64,000 bases of DNA, taken from Pseudorasbora parva. Taxonomy: Eukaryota > Chordata > Actinopteri > Cypriniformes > Gobionidae. Where the stretch lies: positions 10,102,827 to 10,166,826 of the forward strand of contig NC_090179.1 in assembly GCF_024679245.1 (NCBI RefSeq), given 5' to 3'. The position numbers were made by a program, and so were the translations under genes. Each line of letters opens with the position of its first letter. The first letter of the stretch is position 1. Under the pieces are notes generated by a model. It did not search any database. It saw only the letters and a list, made by a program, of their open reading frames with translations, and was not told where the DNA came from. Shown piece by piece: positions 36,439 to 49,564 of this stretch.

Positions 36439-38189
36439 TAGGGATGGCGAAAACTAAACATTTTCTTGACCGACCACCGAGCCTCATTAGGCGGTTGAAA
36501 CCGTTTACCCGCTTAGTTTAAAATATGCTGCGCTTTTTGAAATAATAGCCACAAGCCGCAGCTGCAATTTTGCAACTCTGTCGCATCTCTCTATGATCTC
36601 TCTGCTGCTCTTTCTCCCGCTCTCACACACACACTGTCCCGGCGCCGCCGCCTCCCTTCCACTCACATCACTTTTTTAAAATCCCCTACAGCGCGAAACA
36701 TGAGTCTCGTAAACGTGCCGCAGAGGAGCTTGTTTGTAATCGACAAACAAATGGCTCCTTACTTTTGAAATCGTTTGGGTACAAGGTGATCGCGTCGAAA
36801 ATAAAGGCATTTGTCTAGCGTAAGAAGCTCATTTGAAACATTGGCTCATTTAAGAAAATGACAGCTCTGAAGAGACGGCGCTTCAGTTCGAGGTAGTGCT
36901 AACAATAATAAAGAAAGACGATCAACACCTTATGTGTCACCACTGAAATGTAGATGTAATATATTTCCAAATGTAAGCCCATCTTATGCGGAATGCACGC
37001 TTCATACTGTCATCTGCCCCGGCTCTAACCTCGAGTGTTTTTGCCTGTTTACTTTTTGCAAACCTTGTGGGGGCGCTAGAGGATGGATACCCGACCCGAG
37101 CCCGACGGGTTCCGACGGGTCGGGCCGGGTTCGGACAGATATTTAGAAATGACGTTCGGGTTCGGGTCGGGCTCGGTCACGTCAGCGCGATAAGGCATTG
37201 AACCTTTTAAATTTAAAACTGCTTATTATGCAAGTAGCCAATGGGCCTGTTTAACTTTATGCAATGGTTTGTTTTTGTGATTAAAATACATGCATAATAT
37301 TACCCTAACATCCGTCTTCCTGCATGCAGAAATTTGTTTATGTCGCCGTGACAACAACGCGCAACACGTGCGTGCATATTGCCCGCGGCATCCTTGTCTT
37401 TCCAGTGAGCGCAACTTCAGCGCTGCTGGCAGCAGGACAGCCTTGAAGCCATCCACAGTTGATGCAATTATTTTTCTGCATAAAACCTCGATTAGCCTAA
37501 ACTTTGATGGATAGATTTTGTAAATAGATCCCATGTTGCAGTTTAGGAAACATACAGTTTGAGAAAATTGGTAAGATGACTTTCATTTCAATAAGCATTT
37601 CAATTGTTACGTTATTGTTCTGCTCTGTTAGCTTGGGCCATTTTAGCAGACCTTTGTTCATTTAATTTCAGTTGGCTATTTGATTGGGCTCTGTGTAACG
37701 TTTGATGCCCCATGTGCGTGCTGATGCGCTCGTCTGTAAACATTTCAGAATGCCTTCCTACAGTTGCTTAATAAAAGCGGGCTTTCCACACAAACAAATG
37801 TACGTGTCATTAGTATATGAGGAAAAAAATAGATTTTAACTGTCGGGCTCGGGTCGGGCTCGGACATAATATTTGAATGCCTGTCGGGCTCGGGTCGGGT
37901 TCGGTTACTGCTCTGTCGGACGCGGGCCGGGCTCGGACAGAAAAATGCGGCCCGATCTGCACTCTAGGGGGCGCAAACCCAAATGCTGTGACCTCATGCC
38001 AGATGTTTTTATTGGTTTATTAAGTACAAACAGGTGAGTTATGAAAAATTTAATGTGAGGGATTTGTTCACTTCACACAAAAAGATTTTGGAATGAGATG
38101 GCTAACTGTAGTAGCGTTTAGTCCACTGTCTATAGTAGCCTAATTTAGAGATCACTTATTTTTTAACAACTTTGATCGGTTAATCGGTA
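36439..38189. mobile_element. hAT-like element inserted in the Tc1 copy, 8-bp duplication GTTTGACC
   Basis: GTTTGACC occurs at 36431-36438 and 38190-38197, exactly joining the Tc1 sequence on either side. The ends, TAGGGATGGCG and ATTAATCGGTA-like (GGTTAATCGGTA), are only weakly inverted. The 8-bp duplication marks a hAT-type event. The interior has no clear transposase outside the further insertion at 37077-37966. Confidence 0.8.
37077..37966 (+). mobile_element. hAT transposon remnant, 890 bp, perfect 8-bp duplication GGGGGCGC
   Basis: GGGGGCGC flanks both ends (37069-37076 and 37967-37974). Termini are TAGAG and CTCTA, and subterminal zones are packed with CGGGTCGGGC / GCCCGACCCG motifs in inverse orientation. 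Near 37385-37514 a plus frame reads SSERNFSAAG followed by TVDAIIFLHK and a stop: the hAT C-terminal dimerisation region. The rest of the transposase is gone. Confidence 0.9.
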
Positions 38190-39417
38190 GTTTGACCCCC
38201 TTTTGCGTCAGAACTGCCTTAATTCTGCGTGGCATTGATTCAACTAGGTGCTGAAAGCGTTCTATTGAAATGTTGGCCCATATTGATAGGATAGCATCTT
38301 GCATCTTGATGGAGATTTGTGGGATGCACATCCAGGGCATGAAGCTCCCGGTTCACCACATCCCAAAGATGCTCTATTGGGTTGAGATCTTTGAAATTAT
38401 TCCAGCTTTGTGACATGGTGCATTATCCTGCTGGAAGTAGCTATCAGAGGATGGATACATGGTGGTCATAAAGGGATGGACATGGTCAGAAACAATGCTC
38501 AGGTAGGCCATGACATTTAAACGATGCCCAATTGGCACTAAGCGGCCTAAAGCGTGCCAAGAAAACATCCCCCACACCATTACACCACCACCACCAGCCC
38601 TCATAGTGGTAACAAAGCATGATGGATCCATGTTCTCATTCTGTTTACGCCAAATTCTGACTCTACCATCTGAATGACTCAACAGAAATCGAGACTCATC
38701 AGACCAGGCAACATTTTTCCAGTCTTCAAATGTCCAATTTTGGTGAGCTTGTGCAAATTGTAGCCTCTTGTTCCTATTTGTAGTGGAGATGAGTGGTACC
38801 TGGGGGGGTCTTCTGCTGTTGTAGCCCATCCGCCTCAAAGGTTGTGCGTGTTGTGGCTTCACAAATGCTTTGCTGCATACCTCGGTTGTAACGAGTTGTT
38901 ATTTCAGTCAAAGTTGCTCTTCTATCAGCTTGAGTCGTCCAATTCTCCTCTGACCTCTAGCATCAACAAGGCATTTTCGCCCACAGGAATGCCGCATACT
39001 GGATGTTTTTCCCTTTTCACACCATTCTTTGTAAACCCTTGAAATGGTTGTGCGTGTAAATCCCAGTAACTGAGCAGATTGTGAAATTCTCAGACCGGCC
39101 CGTCTGGCACCAACAACCATGCCACGCTCAAAATTGCTTAAATCACCTTTCTTTCCCATTCTGACATTCAATTTAGAGTTCAGGAGATTGTCTTGACCAG
39201 GACCACACCCCTAAATGCATTGAAGCAACTGCCATGTGATTGGTTGATTAGATAATTGCATTAATGAGAAATTGAACAGGTGTTCCTAATAAGTGTATGA
39301 ATGGCAATTCAAAGTGCTTTACATATAAATTAATTAAAATAGTGATAACATGCATAAGAAATAAGTGTGTAAGAATTAAAATAGAAACAACGACAATTAA
39401 AATAGTTGTAAAGATAA

Positions 39418-39419
<2 letters not shown>

Positions 39420-39458
<39 letters not shown>
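39420..39458. repeat. (TA)n microsatellite
   Basis: About 19 TA units just outside the left end of the CACTA element. Confidence 0.9.
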
Positions 39459-39461
<3 letters not shown>

Positions 39462-40152
39462 CAGGTCCACTTGAGTCAATAAAAACCATAGACAACACTG
39501 CATGAAAAGTGGGATTTTCGTCCCCGTAAACGGCCGGAAATCTCCCTGATTTTCGACAATTAACGTCAGTTTACAGCCTGTGAACGTCGCGTTCGTCTGT
39601 GCCACATATTGACGGAAAAGAACCATGACGTATGTGGAGCTTGCGGAGGCATGCTGTCGCCGGCGCTAATGGCTCTAATTAGCATATGAATAGCAGCTCT
39701 GGGCGGCGCCTTGCCGGAATGGCTTGAATTTCCTCACTCAGTATTGGTTGAAACTACTACATTGAAACAAGAAATATCACTCGTGATTGGTTGGCAGATC
39801 TGTTACTATTGGTCAACCTGGGTAATAAATTAAAACCCCCAAATTATAATAATTTTACAGACATATATATATAAAATTATGATTTGCAATTTTGCATATT
39901 AATTTTTTATTGTATATATTCATATTCATGTGATATGCTATTATGTTTTATATTCATGTCATTGTTATCCTATGGACTACGCTATTATAACCATCAAGGA
40001 CATTCATTTATTGAGGAAAGGAAAATATGCCAGGGACGTGCAGTTTATTCAAAGAAAGAGCTTTATTAGAACAAACACAAACACACAACCAAATGCAAAA
40101 CGTGTGAGATCTGCCCACACAACAATAGGAAGCTCACGAGAAGCCCAAAATC

Positions 40153-41081
40153 CTACAGCACCATGAAGTCTCTGTTTTCCGCTTCAGAGCTGTAGGTAAC
40201 TAGCGCCATTCTGTCTGATTTCAGTCCATTTTTTAGACGTCTGTCGTGCGTTGCCCTGTTCTTTGGAATCGCCTCTAATCTCGATTGCAGCGTGGCACAG
40301 AGCTCGGCGAGCTCCTGGCTGGTCAAACAGTCCATCCAGACACCGCGCGAACGATGCCGTCTTCCTCATCAGACATCAGGTCTATGGTAGCGCACTTCCA
40401 AAGGCCCACCTCATATCCTCAGCTAACACACTCTTTCTTGCTTGTAGCAGCTGTAAAAACAAACAATAAAGACAATCAGTATTGCGCGATGTACTGCGTA
40501 AAATGCACCTGAAAAATAGTCACACTGACCAAAAACGGATCTAATCTAATAAATCTTACCCTCTTTCTTCTCAATCGACTCCGAGCTGAACTCTTCACAG
40601 CTTCTGCGTGCGATGCAAGAACTGGATGTTTGTACCTCCTGCGTACTGTCTCTATACTTACATGCAGCTGGAAAACAATTAAATGAGTGTTATGACGAAG
40701 TTGTGAAGACGGCGTACTGCTTTCTGTAAAATGACCAGAAAAAGAAAACACTTTTATAAAGCAACTTACATTTGTTCTTTTACAAGGCTAATTTCAGCTT
40801 GTGCTACTTAAAAAGCTTTGCTTTAGGTTACTTTAGCTTAGATAACAGTCTTACCGCAATCTTAGGACTGGTCTTCTCTTAGGCACTCGTCTTCTCTTCT
40901 TAAAGTTAGTATCTTCCACACAGTTTTTCGACTCCAAAGCAAGCAACCTATCGTCTATGGACAGCAACCTGGAGATTACTAAAGTTAACTGCTCGTTAAA
41001 ATCGGCAGCAAACTGAGCAAGCTGACGAGATAGCCCACTGATTGCATTCAGCTGTTTCTTCCCGCCGGTGTTACGGATCAA
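40153..41081 (-). pseudogene. decayed multi-exon accessory gene inside the CACTA element
   Basis: Three minus-strand blocks look like exons. 40855-41081 (TTG-opened frame, with LSRQLAQFAADFNEQL and a coiled-coil-like LLSIDDRLLALESK, then a Lys/Arg-rich end) stops at a GTAAGA donor. About 40561-40657 reads ETVRRRYKHPVLASHAEAVK and RSRLRRKR before GTAAGA. About 40153-40459 contains MSDEEDGIVR, SQELAELCATLQSRLEA and THDRRL..LKSDRMA. The last block is broken by a stop and frameshift. The layout resembles a fish protein family of unknown function found near EnSpm-type elements. That link is from memory and unverified. It is not a transposase. Confidence 0.5.
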
Positions 41082-41479
41082 CTGGGGATCATGTTATCTG
41101 GGGACGGGCGCGTGCACGCAGCTAGTTTTACCTAGATTTACAGCAGATGTTAGACGAGGACAGATTCGTCACAGCGGATTTTCCACTGAACAGATTTAAA
41201 ACGCTTTCCACATTATTGGTAAATGTTTGCATAATATCAGGCTCTGTGTTTTCCTCTGTCGCTGCTTTGCTGTATGTTTCAAACGCAGTTTAAGGGAATT
41301 TTTTAATGTGGTTTCATTTCACAACACAGACCACGCCCACATTTTGTTACATTCTTTTCGATGAAAGTCGTATCCAATGACAATTACATTCAATAAATTA
41401 CATTGTGTCGTATTAGTATCGGAATTTTTATTTTATTTTTAATAACTATTGTTTTTGTAATTTGCTTAGGGTATTTTTT

Positions 41480-41483
<4 letters not shown>

Positions 41484-41574
<91 letters not shown>
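41484..41574. repeat. (AT)n microsatellite
   Basis: About 45 uninterrupted AT units inside the CACTA element. Confidence 0.95.
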
Positions 41575-41576
<2 letters not shown>

Positions 41577-41925
41577 TAACTAAAATAACTCATAGCCTGT
41601 CATATTACCTTTCTCATATTAGCCTATTATATTCTATTATAATCTATTATATTGCCCACCCCTTGCCCACCTGCACATCCCAGCTGATATACAAGATTTG
41701 GGGGGTCATTCTGCATTTGAAAGTTTGAAAGGGTTTTAAATCTTGTAAATAAAGTAAAAGGATTCAAAATCAAGTAATTTATATATGCCAAAGTCAACTT
41801 TAAACATATACAATGTAATTTCCAAACAGCAAAATTGTGGCCAGTGAAAATGCTGAGTGGCTAGTAACTTTGGAAAACCACTAGCCACGGTGGCCGGTGA
41901 GCAAAAAAGTCAATGTCAACCCCTG

Positions 41926-42155
<230 letters not shown>

Positions 42156-42730
42156 CCGTTAAAATTAATTTGCGTTAACACGTTAATTTTGACAGGCAAT
42201 GATATATGATATATAAAGTTTGCTGATGTATGACGCCGCTTATTAGCAGGAGACCGCAATGATTGGTAAAAGTTGCGGTGATTGGTCAAAATTGCGAGTC
42301 GCACTGAATTCACGGGGACTGATTGCAAATGACACACAATAAATAATCTAGAATACTTTCATCAAATATATAAATTCAAGCTTAAGTTTAAGATTTTACA
42401 ATTAGGCTATACTGAGCCTGATCTATCTAAGAGATTTTCTTAGAAGGAAGTTAATACCTTTTAAATGTCACATGGGTTAAAACTCCTGCTACCCTGATTT
42501 GCATTTGTATAGCTCACAGCATGTTCATTTACATGTTAAAGCCTCCCCTGGAGTTAAGGGAAGGGGGGTCTTGGGGGGGACAACTGCCAAGCAAGGCCCA
42601 CGTCAATTTCTGACAATTCACGGCAGTTTTCGGTGTCGCCTGCAAACTGCCGTGTACAGTCGTAAACCTGATCTTCCACGACAATCTACAGGATTTTACT
42701 GACGAAAATCCCACTTTTCATGCAGTGCAA

Positions 42731-43430
42731 ACTTTTATTTAACTTTTTATTGCGTATTTTGCATAAATTTGGCTCTGTTCTAAATTCCCCATCCTTTTCA
42801 TGAGCTACATGAAAAGCCAAGACAGGGAACTGCAGCTTCTGGGGACAACCTCCCAAATTTCCAAACTAGGAAGGCATCTAAAATCCTTAGCTTGACTACA
42901 TGGCCTGCCTGAACTAATGCAGATGCTTGATATAATGGTGAGAAATAGATCACTATCTGCCTGATTATAAATTCGGGTACCCCAATCTTAGATGGGAGAG
43001 ATGGAGCAGGTTCGCATTGTCTCCTGGATCTTACAAGCGGGCTCCTGTAGGGGACGTTACCTTTGACCTGCAGGACCTCCCCTTTTCTTAGTCTGCTTCT
43101 TTACCCTGTCTGCTACACAAGCAGAATGAAGCGACGCACACTGCTCTCCTTTTTTCAATCTCTTCCAGTCACAGCCCTAACCAAAAATAATAATCAACAG
43201 ATGCATACAAAATAGAAATATACAGTTGTAAAGAGAATTTAAAAAAGAATGAAATGATGATATATAGATAAAATAACAATAACCAAAGATAAGAACAAAT
43301 GTAAACTAAAACAGTTATAAAAATAATTAAAAGATGATGCATAGACAAGATAAGGTGTACTCAGTCGGACGTACAGGGGCACAGTGCTCATTCAGTAAAT
43401 GCACAGCTAAACAGAATCTACTTACAGTTT
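42731..43430. other. intergenic, no recognised feature
   Basis: No domain or transposon terminus supported. Short ORFs only. Confidence 0.4.
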
Positions 43431-43436
43431 CAGTCA

Positions 43437-43560
43437 ATCAATCAACTTTATTTATACAGCGCTTTAACAATCACGATCGTGTCAAAGCAGCTTCACAGTG
43501 TCAAACAGGATAATATTGCAACAAAATTAGATTTGGCTGTACAGTCGTTCTGGAGAAAAC
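43437..43560 (-). repeat. L2-type LINE 3' tail, minus orientation
   Basis: CAATCAATCAACTTTATTTA, then TACAGCGCTTTAACAATC and AGCAGCTTCACAGTG: the reverse complement of the tail at 34440-34572. Confidence 0.8.
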
Positions 43561-45330
43561 AGTGATGTTATCAGCTTATTTTAATTTAATTTAATTTTAA
43601 TTTTAACTTTCTAAATTATTTAATGAACCAATGACAACTTCTAATTAACTGGTTTATAAATAATGTAATACATAATCTAGAAAAGATAAATGTATCAATA
43701 CAGTATAAAATACAATTATTAAGCACATTATGGCTATTGCTATAAATCAAGAATAAAGCATTTATGCTGTATTTATAAACTGCTTATTAGTGTCTATTAA
43801 TGCTTTATAAATTATTAATAAACTATGTACTAATGCTTAACTAAAACTTCATTGCATACAGTTATTATAAAGTGTTACCCATTATTGAGATATCCCAGCA
43901 AGCAATTTTGCATTTAAAAGACGTCTAATAGCGGTCCAAACAGAGCCCTGATGCCTATAGGCTAAAACAAGTCAAAATCTGGGCTGTCACTGAAAATATA
44001 ATATAGATGTCTACCCAATGCCCAAGCATAGACTAGTCATCTAGAACATGAACATGTCAAAGAAATGAAACCAAACACCTTGTAATCACTGTTGACTTTG
44101 CTTACATGATGGAATTTCATGCGTCTCTCAAGTTATTTTGGCAAAAACGACATGTAACCAAATTCAACATTATTTTGGCTAGATGTGGTTTACTCATAGC
44201 CGGACTATATCGAGTCTATAGTAAACCGAGGTGGAGAAATGATGGCTATTGCTTGCTAGGATGGAGTGACAACGGATATTTATATACATTTTATGTAAAT
44301 AATCTGTTGGACTTTTGTAAAGATCTCACTGATTTCTATTATTGGCTAAATAAATATCAGTAACTGTACCAAATAGCATTTTTTTGCCTCTTCAAGCATG
44401 GGCTCCATATTCTCATATATCATATTATGAGCCTGATAAATATAATAAATAAATAAATAAAAAACATGTAAACATTTAAAAATATATATTTTGTCTAAAG
44501 TAAAAAGAAAATCCTGTTATTGGTTCACTGACTATTATTTCATATGTAAGGCTCTTTATGGTTAAAATGACTGCATTTAAAACTGGGATAAGAGAAAGTA
44601 CTGTAACATTGAACAAAATACACACATCATGCACTTCTTATGCATTAAGCAGTTTAGCATTGTTTTTTTTCAGTCTTGAGTAGAGTGCAAACCCCTCTTC
44701 TCTTCATCTGTTAGTCCTGAAGACAGGAGCAGTCAGGCAGATCAGTCCACCTCGACCCCAACACGAGAGCTGAGATGAACGGATTGAAGCCATTTCCCCT
44801 GCTCGCGGGTTTGTCAAAGAGAGGTCATTAATATCTGAAGGCAGAGTGCATGTACATGCCATTACTGAACTTATAATAATTTAACTGCTCCCCATGCACC
44901 ATTTATTGATTGCTGTGTCATGCTATTAATGAAAAAGAGGAGCATGCATTAAATAGCAAATCAGTGCTAATGCTGCCTATTATCTGAATCTCTAGTGGCG
45001 CATGGATATGTTACCAGAACGAGTCTGCTTTTGCAGTATTTTAAATGTATGATTACGTTGATCAAAGGTGATTATAGTGACATTTACTTTCACTGTGGGA
45101 GATCAGTCATGTAACTGCAGGTGGTGATGCTAACGATTATGACATATAGCGTCTGGGCGGAGCCTGCCGTGATCTCTGCTCGTCTCTTAGGAAGTGACGC
45201 TCTCTCACCCATCTGTCCGCACAATAATCCCTGTAGCGCTTAGTGATATTACTGCCTGGCTTATTGCCGTGGCAACAGGCCCTCAATCCCAACTCGCAAC
45301 CACGTGACTGCGGGCAGTAGAAGGGGGTTG
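43561..45330. other. mostly low-copy-looking intergenic DNA, no gene
   Basis: 43900-44060 carries repeat-like CCCAGCAAGCAATTTTGC. 44650-45080 lacks obvious transposon motifs and has a steady mixed composition. The ORF at 44106-44363 has no recognised domain. Confidence 0.35.
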
Positions 45331-45334
45331 ACAT

Positions 45335-45338
<4 letters not shown>

Positions 45339-45420
<82 letters not shown>
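45339..45420. repeat. (CA)n microsatellite
   Basis: About 41 CA units, uninterrupted. Confidence 0.95.
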
Positions 45421-45422
<2 letters not shown>

Positions 45423-45924
45423 TGTGTACAATAAAAGAAAATAGACAAGCTATCTAATGTCACATATGTACAAATCCATGACTCAAACAAAGTGCTGCAT
45501 GATGCTTCAGATAAAAGACTATATTTAGAAGGAAATGTTCCTGTAGTGTTAATACTTAGTTCATGACAGTTCATTAGTCTTTCCATTATAATTACCATAT
45601 TCCTGCTATGACCACCACTATTTAGAAGCTGTTGTGTGTTTTGTTGATCTAGGAACTGCATGAACTCATTATTGCAGCCATTAAGCACTTGGAAACGACG
45701 TCTTTCCAGCTAATTCAGTAGTTAGAATTACTAATATATGATCAGGTTACTGTGCAATTTAGCGCAGGGCTGTTTGTGTATGAACAACACAAAGTCTGAT
45801 TCAAAAGTCTGAAAAAACTAGTGAAAATCCTTCTATTTTGCATTTTATTTAGTGTGTTGCGCTTTTATGAGAGCAGCACTGGAACTGGCATGGACTTTAC
45901 ACATTTGTGCTAAACCCACTGTTG

Positions 45925-46100
45925 AAAAATCAGCATATGCTGGTATGTCTTGAATCAGGCAGCTGGTTTGAGCTGGTTTAAGCTAGTCCTCAGCTGGAGC
46001 TAGTTTCTTAGGACCAGCACTTGACTAGCTTAAGCCAGCTCAAACCAGCTGCCATGCTTAAAGACAGACCTAACCTGCATATGCTGTTTTTTTTTTCTTT
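45925..46100. repeat. palindromic MITE (AGCTGGTTTGAGCTGG type)
   Basis: CAGCATATGCTGG near the left and GCATATGCTG near the right bracket inverted arms AGCAGCTGGTTTGAGCTGG and AGCTCAAACCAGCTGCC. No ORF. Confidence 0.7.
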
Positions 46101-46506
46101 CTTTTAACAGGGCCTTAATAATAATCCGTAATCCAAATATGATTTAAGGATATTTCAAAGGGCATCTTCTGTGAAATATGACCCTTTTGTACAAACAGTT
46201 TAAAAAACAAAACAAAAAACAAACAAAAATGAGCTTATTTGATTAGTGACCTGGAATGGGTCCAGAAAGTCTTCAGAGTGTGCAGCTATGCTGTGTGTGT
46301 GGGCACTGGGCAGCACACACATCGGCGGCAGATATAGATTTAGTTTCTGTTGCAACATCGAGTTTCTCTAGGCTATCTGGGATCCTGAGGAGATGAAACT
46401 GATGAGGAAGATTATTTACAAAGCAATCTTTAGTCACAGCGGTGATAGTCCTGCGTTATTTGAAGCGAGGGGATGGCTTTGCAGCCTTGGCTTAATTAAG
46501 TATACA

Positions 46507-47685
46507 TAGTGCTGGGCGGTATGAACAAAAATATTCCTGTATTTTTCTCAATTATATTGGTTTCACGGTATACGACTGTTTTTTTTCCCACAGTCGTATT
46601 CCCACTTTTTTTTTTAACCACATTTTCTACTGATTGAGAGAGGAAATCCTGCTGTAGATTGACTAGAATGCCCTATTTTACTGTCATGATGGGTGAATAT
46701 TGTAGAAAAATTCCAAACTAGAGTTAATACAAGTTTGCAAAGCCCCACAAAATGATACTGTGGGGAGACAACCACCAATAAAACACTAATTTCAGACACA
46801 TGAAAATATGTATTTTAAAATATGACCACACATTTAAGCATTTTTAAAAATATTACCCTATATAACAAAAAACTGCCAAAGCAAGGGAGAAACATTGAAA
46901 AAATCTAAGGATATTTTCAATACATTTAAGAACACTACAGTCTTCAAACAAACGACATACAAGCTTAACTGAAATATAGCAGTTACTTTTTTGCCCAATC
47001 TACTTTGAATAATTAGTCTATTTATTAACCAACTGCCTTCCCTGTGTAGCAGAATAATCTATGCTTTCATAGCTGTCATGATCAGACAGTTGTGTCGTAC
47101 ATATTTTTTTGAAGATGTGATGAAATATGTGCTCATACACGCAGCTAGTTCATGTATAGAACACTGGAGTATATGAAATATGTCCATAAAAACTTACACG
47201 CACTAACTCCGCTTTGAATCTGATCTATATGGCCCATGCGGTAAGCATTGTTAATCTCATCACGGCGCTCCGCGCTGAAACCGCTCTCATGCGTGAGACG
47301 CATGAAGTTTGAATTCTCTGCTGTAATCAAGGGCTGAATCCGAAATCGCCCCCTATAACCATTATTTGAAGAGACAGCCCTTAGTGGTGTCCAAACCCAT
47401 AGTGGATACTATTGAGTGCACTCATTCAATCCCATATTGCACCGCAATAACGAGTGTACAGCCGATGGACACAAAACGACTGTCCGACGTCACTCGTTTT
47501 CACTCACTCCTTCAAGTGAACAATGTAAGTGGAAAACAGAGAATAGTGAATGATGGTTCAGTGGGCGATTTCAGGTTTAGCCTTGCGATCTTAGCTGTGG
47601 TTTTGCTGTATCATCAAAATTCATATCATAGCAAAACTAAATACTAGTATTCGGTGTGAATCAATTAGTATACTGCCCAGCACTA
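46507..47685. mobile_element. hAT-like non-autonomous element, TAGTGCTGGGC termini
   Basis: Left TAGTGCTGGGCGGTATGAAC; right TATACTGCCCAGCACTA, the imperfect inverse. Flanking 8-mers AGTATACA and AGTATTCG match only in the first five bases, so the duplication has decayed. The interior from about 47335 includes another repeat beginning TCCGAAATCGCCCCCT. No transposase recognised. Confidence 0.7.
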
Positions 47686-47689
47686 AGTA

Positions 47690-48450
47690 TTCGTGATACT
47701 AGATAATGATCTGAGATGTCATCGCTCTGCTGCAGAATTTCAACAGCATCAACATTTATTCCATGTGACAGTGTTAGGTCTAAAGTATGATTACGGCGAT
47801 GAGTGGGTCCTGATGTGTGTTGTCTAACTCCAATAGAGTTCTAAATGCCAATCCCAATGTGTCTTTTTCATTGTCTACATGTATATTAAAATCACCAACA
47901 ATTAGTACTGTCAAACACATGGGAAAGTGATCAAATATTCAGCAACCCGAGCTTTATCATTTGTTCATCTGTATTATATCTGTTGTTTATTTGTTGGACA
48001 TCAGTAAAAATTTTACAGTTGAATGATTTAGATTTTTTGTGTTAGATGATTTAATAATTCGGGAAACGGAAACAGTCTCTGTGTGATAATATCTAGGTGA
48101 AAGAGTCTCTATGTGCTGGGATTTAGCTGACTTCCATGACGTGAGACAGCTAGCAGGTGGTTGGTTAAGCCGGTCTGTCTGCTTCCAGACCTAGGACCTA
48201 GTTAGTCAAGGTTTACCTCTAAGACTATGTGCCAAATTACAAGAGAGAAGAGCGGCACCCAAGAGGGATGGATACCATCCCTTTTCATTTGGTCAGGTCT
48301 GCCCTAACAGCTTTTTCAATCATCTATGAACCCTATGTTATTTTGCGGACACCAGACAACCAGCCATTGAGTGATGATAGTCTGCTAAGTATCTCATCCC
48401 TGCTTTTTACAGGGAGGGGACCAGAACAAAAAACTTTAAGTGACATTGTA
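47690..48450 (-). mobile_element. LINE endonuclease-domain fragment
   Basis: The minus strand over 47690-47920 reads a (V)GDFNIHVDNEKDTLGLAF block, an LDNTHQDP block and QQSDDISDHYL, with two breaks. This is the apurinic-endonuclease domain of a fish L2/Rex-type LINE. 48100-48440, upstream on that strand, appears to be part of the same element. Reverse transcriptase is absent. Confidence 0.7.
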
Positions 48451-48469
48451 CTTGCGAGTTGAGCAATTC

Positions 48470-49380
48470 TGACTCTAATTCTGAAATCTTCTCCGTCAGC
48501 CTGAGTATGTGAAGCCCTGTGAAGCCAATGGAGAAGGATAAAGAATAAAGATGGCCACCTTAGGTGTGGTGGCCATCTTGGCTGAGGGCTCTGGACTGGC
48601 ATTCCTGACAGTTGGGGATTCTGATGTGGCGGCCATATGATGTCTGGAGATTCTGCCGTGGCGGCCAGAGACTGGACAAGACTATGGAATGGCAGCCATG
48701 TTGTTAAGAGGCTGAGGCGTGGCGGTCATGTCATGAAAAAGCTCTTGTGTGGCTGGTACAGCAAGAGTGTCATGTTCCTCTTCTGCGACCGGCCGCCACA
48801 GTATATGCAGAGCCGCTCAGTTGCAGTGCCAGTATAAAATTCTGAAGTCCAAGAAGGACCGTGCAGTGGTATAACTGACCTGAGTGGCTCAGATATCCCT
48901 CCTCTAAAAAAAATATTAGACATACTGTGTTCAACATAGAGAGATGTGCCAGCTCAGTAAAGTCTCAAACATAGTCCTCGATTGGGTGGTCTCCCTAACA
49001 GAGAGCATTATTTGTGCTACTGGATTCATGAGGCAGAGTGAGAATCCAAATGCAAGAACAAACATCAATTAAAAACATAAAAACAGATCCAAGAACCAGA
49101 GGATCCACAGAGAACAAGCAGAAGAGCAACAACCAACCAACAACAACTGAAGCACAGAGGTTTAAATAGACAGGTTAACAAGGGTGTTGGTGATTTGATG
49201 TAATGGGAACTAATGAGGGGTATCTATTGTGACATACAAGGTACGAGGCAAAACAGAAACCAACCACAGGAAGTGAACACAGAAACAATGGAAACAAAGA
49301 CTACACTTCAACATAAAAGTCCTTACAAAACACAAGACAGTACAGGGACCTTGACACCCACAGTGTATGGGCCCATTGAA
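48470..49380. repeat. repeat block with GGCGGCCAT motifs
   Basis: Irregular recurrences of TGGCGGCCAT / TGGCCACC between 48550 and 48735, followed by sequence resembling non-coding parts of other retroelement copies in this window. No domain recognised. Confidence 0.35.
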
Positions 49381-49479
49381 TTCCCTAGTATTTTTTTCCT
49401 AGTGTATTTTTAGTGTAAATCAATGGAGGCCATCAACTGTTTATTTACCCATATTTAAATATCTTCTTTTGTGTTCCTC

Positions 49480-49562
49480 AGAAAATATATACAAGTTTGG
49501 AACAACTTAAGGGTGAGTAAATGAGGACAAAATTTAAGTTTTTGGGTTAACTATTCCTTTAA
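49480..49562. repeat. right-end fragment of the TTAA-type MITE
   Basis: GGTGAGTAAATGAGGACAAA then TTTTTGGGTTAACTATTCCT followed by TTAA. The left end is absent. Confidence 0.7.
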
Positions 49563-49564
49563 GC

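Larger units (their letters stand above)
36389..39295 (-). mobile_element. Tc1-like transposon, minus-strand transposase, carrying nested insertions
   Basis: The left terminus CACTCACCTAAAGGATTATT follows TA. The right end keeps ACAGGTGTTCCTAATAA..GTG but has lost about 12 bp of the inverted repeat. Transposase segments: N-terminal helix-turn-helix at 38908-39171 (MGKKGDLSNFERGMVV), catalytic region at 38440-38860 (VAWSDESRF, GVMVWGMFSW, FQQDNAPCHKA) and C-terminal at 38200-38340 (AILSIWANIS, VESMPRRIKAVL). The segment between the second and third aspartate/glutamate motifs is damaged. A 1751-bp element splits the left end. Confidence 0.9.

Noticed and set aside
44106..44363. 85-codon ORF starting MMEFHASLKLFWQKR
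   Set aside because: No recognised domain, splice sites or repeat relationship; probably chance.
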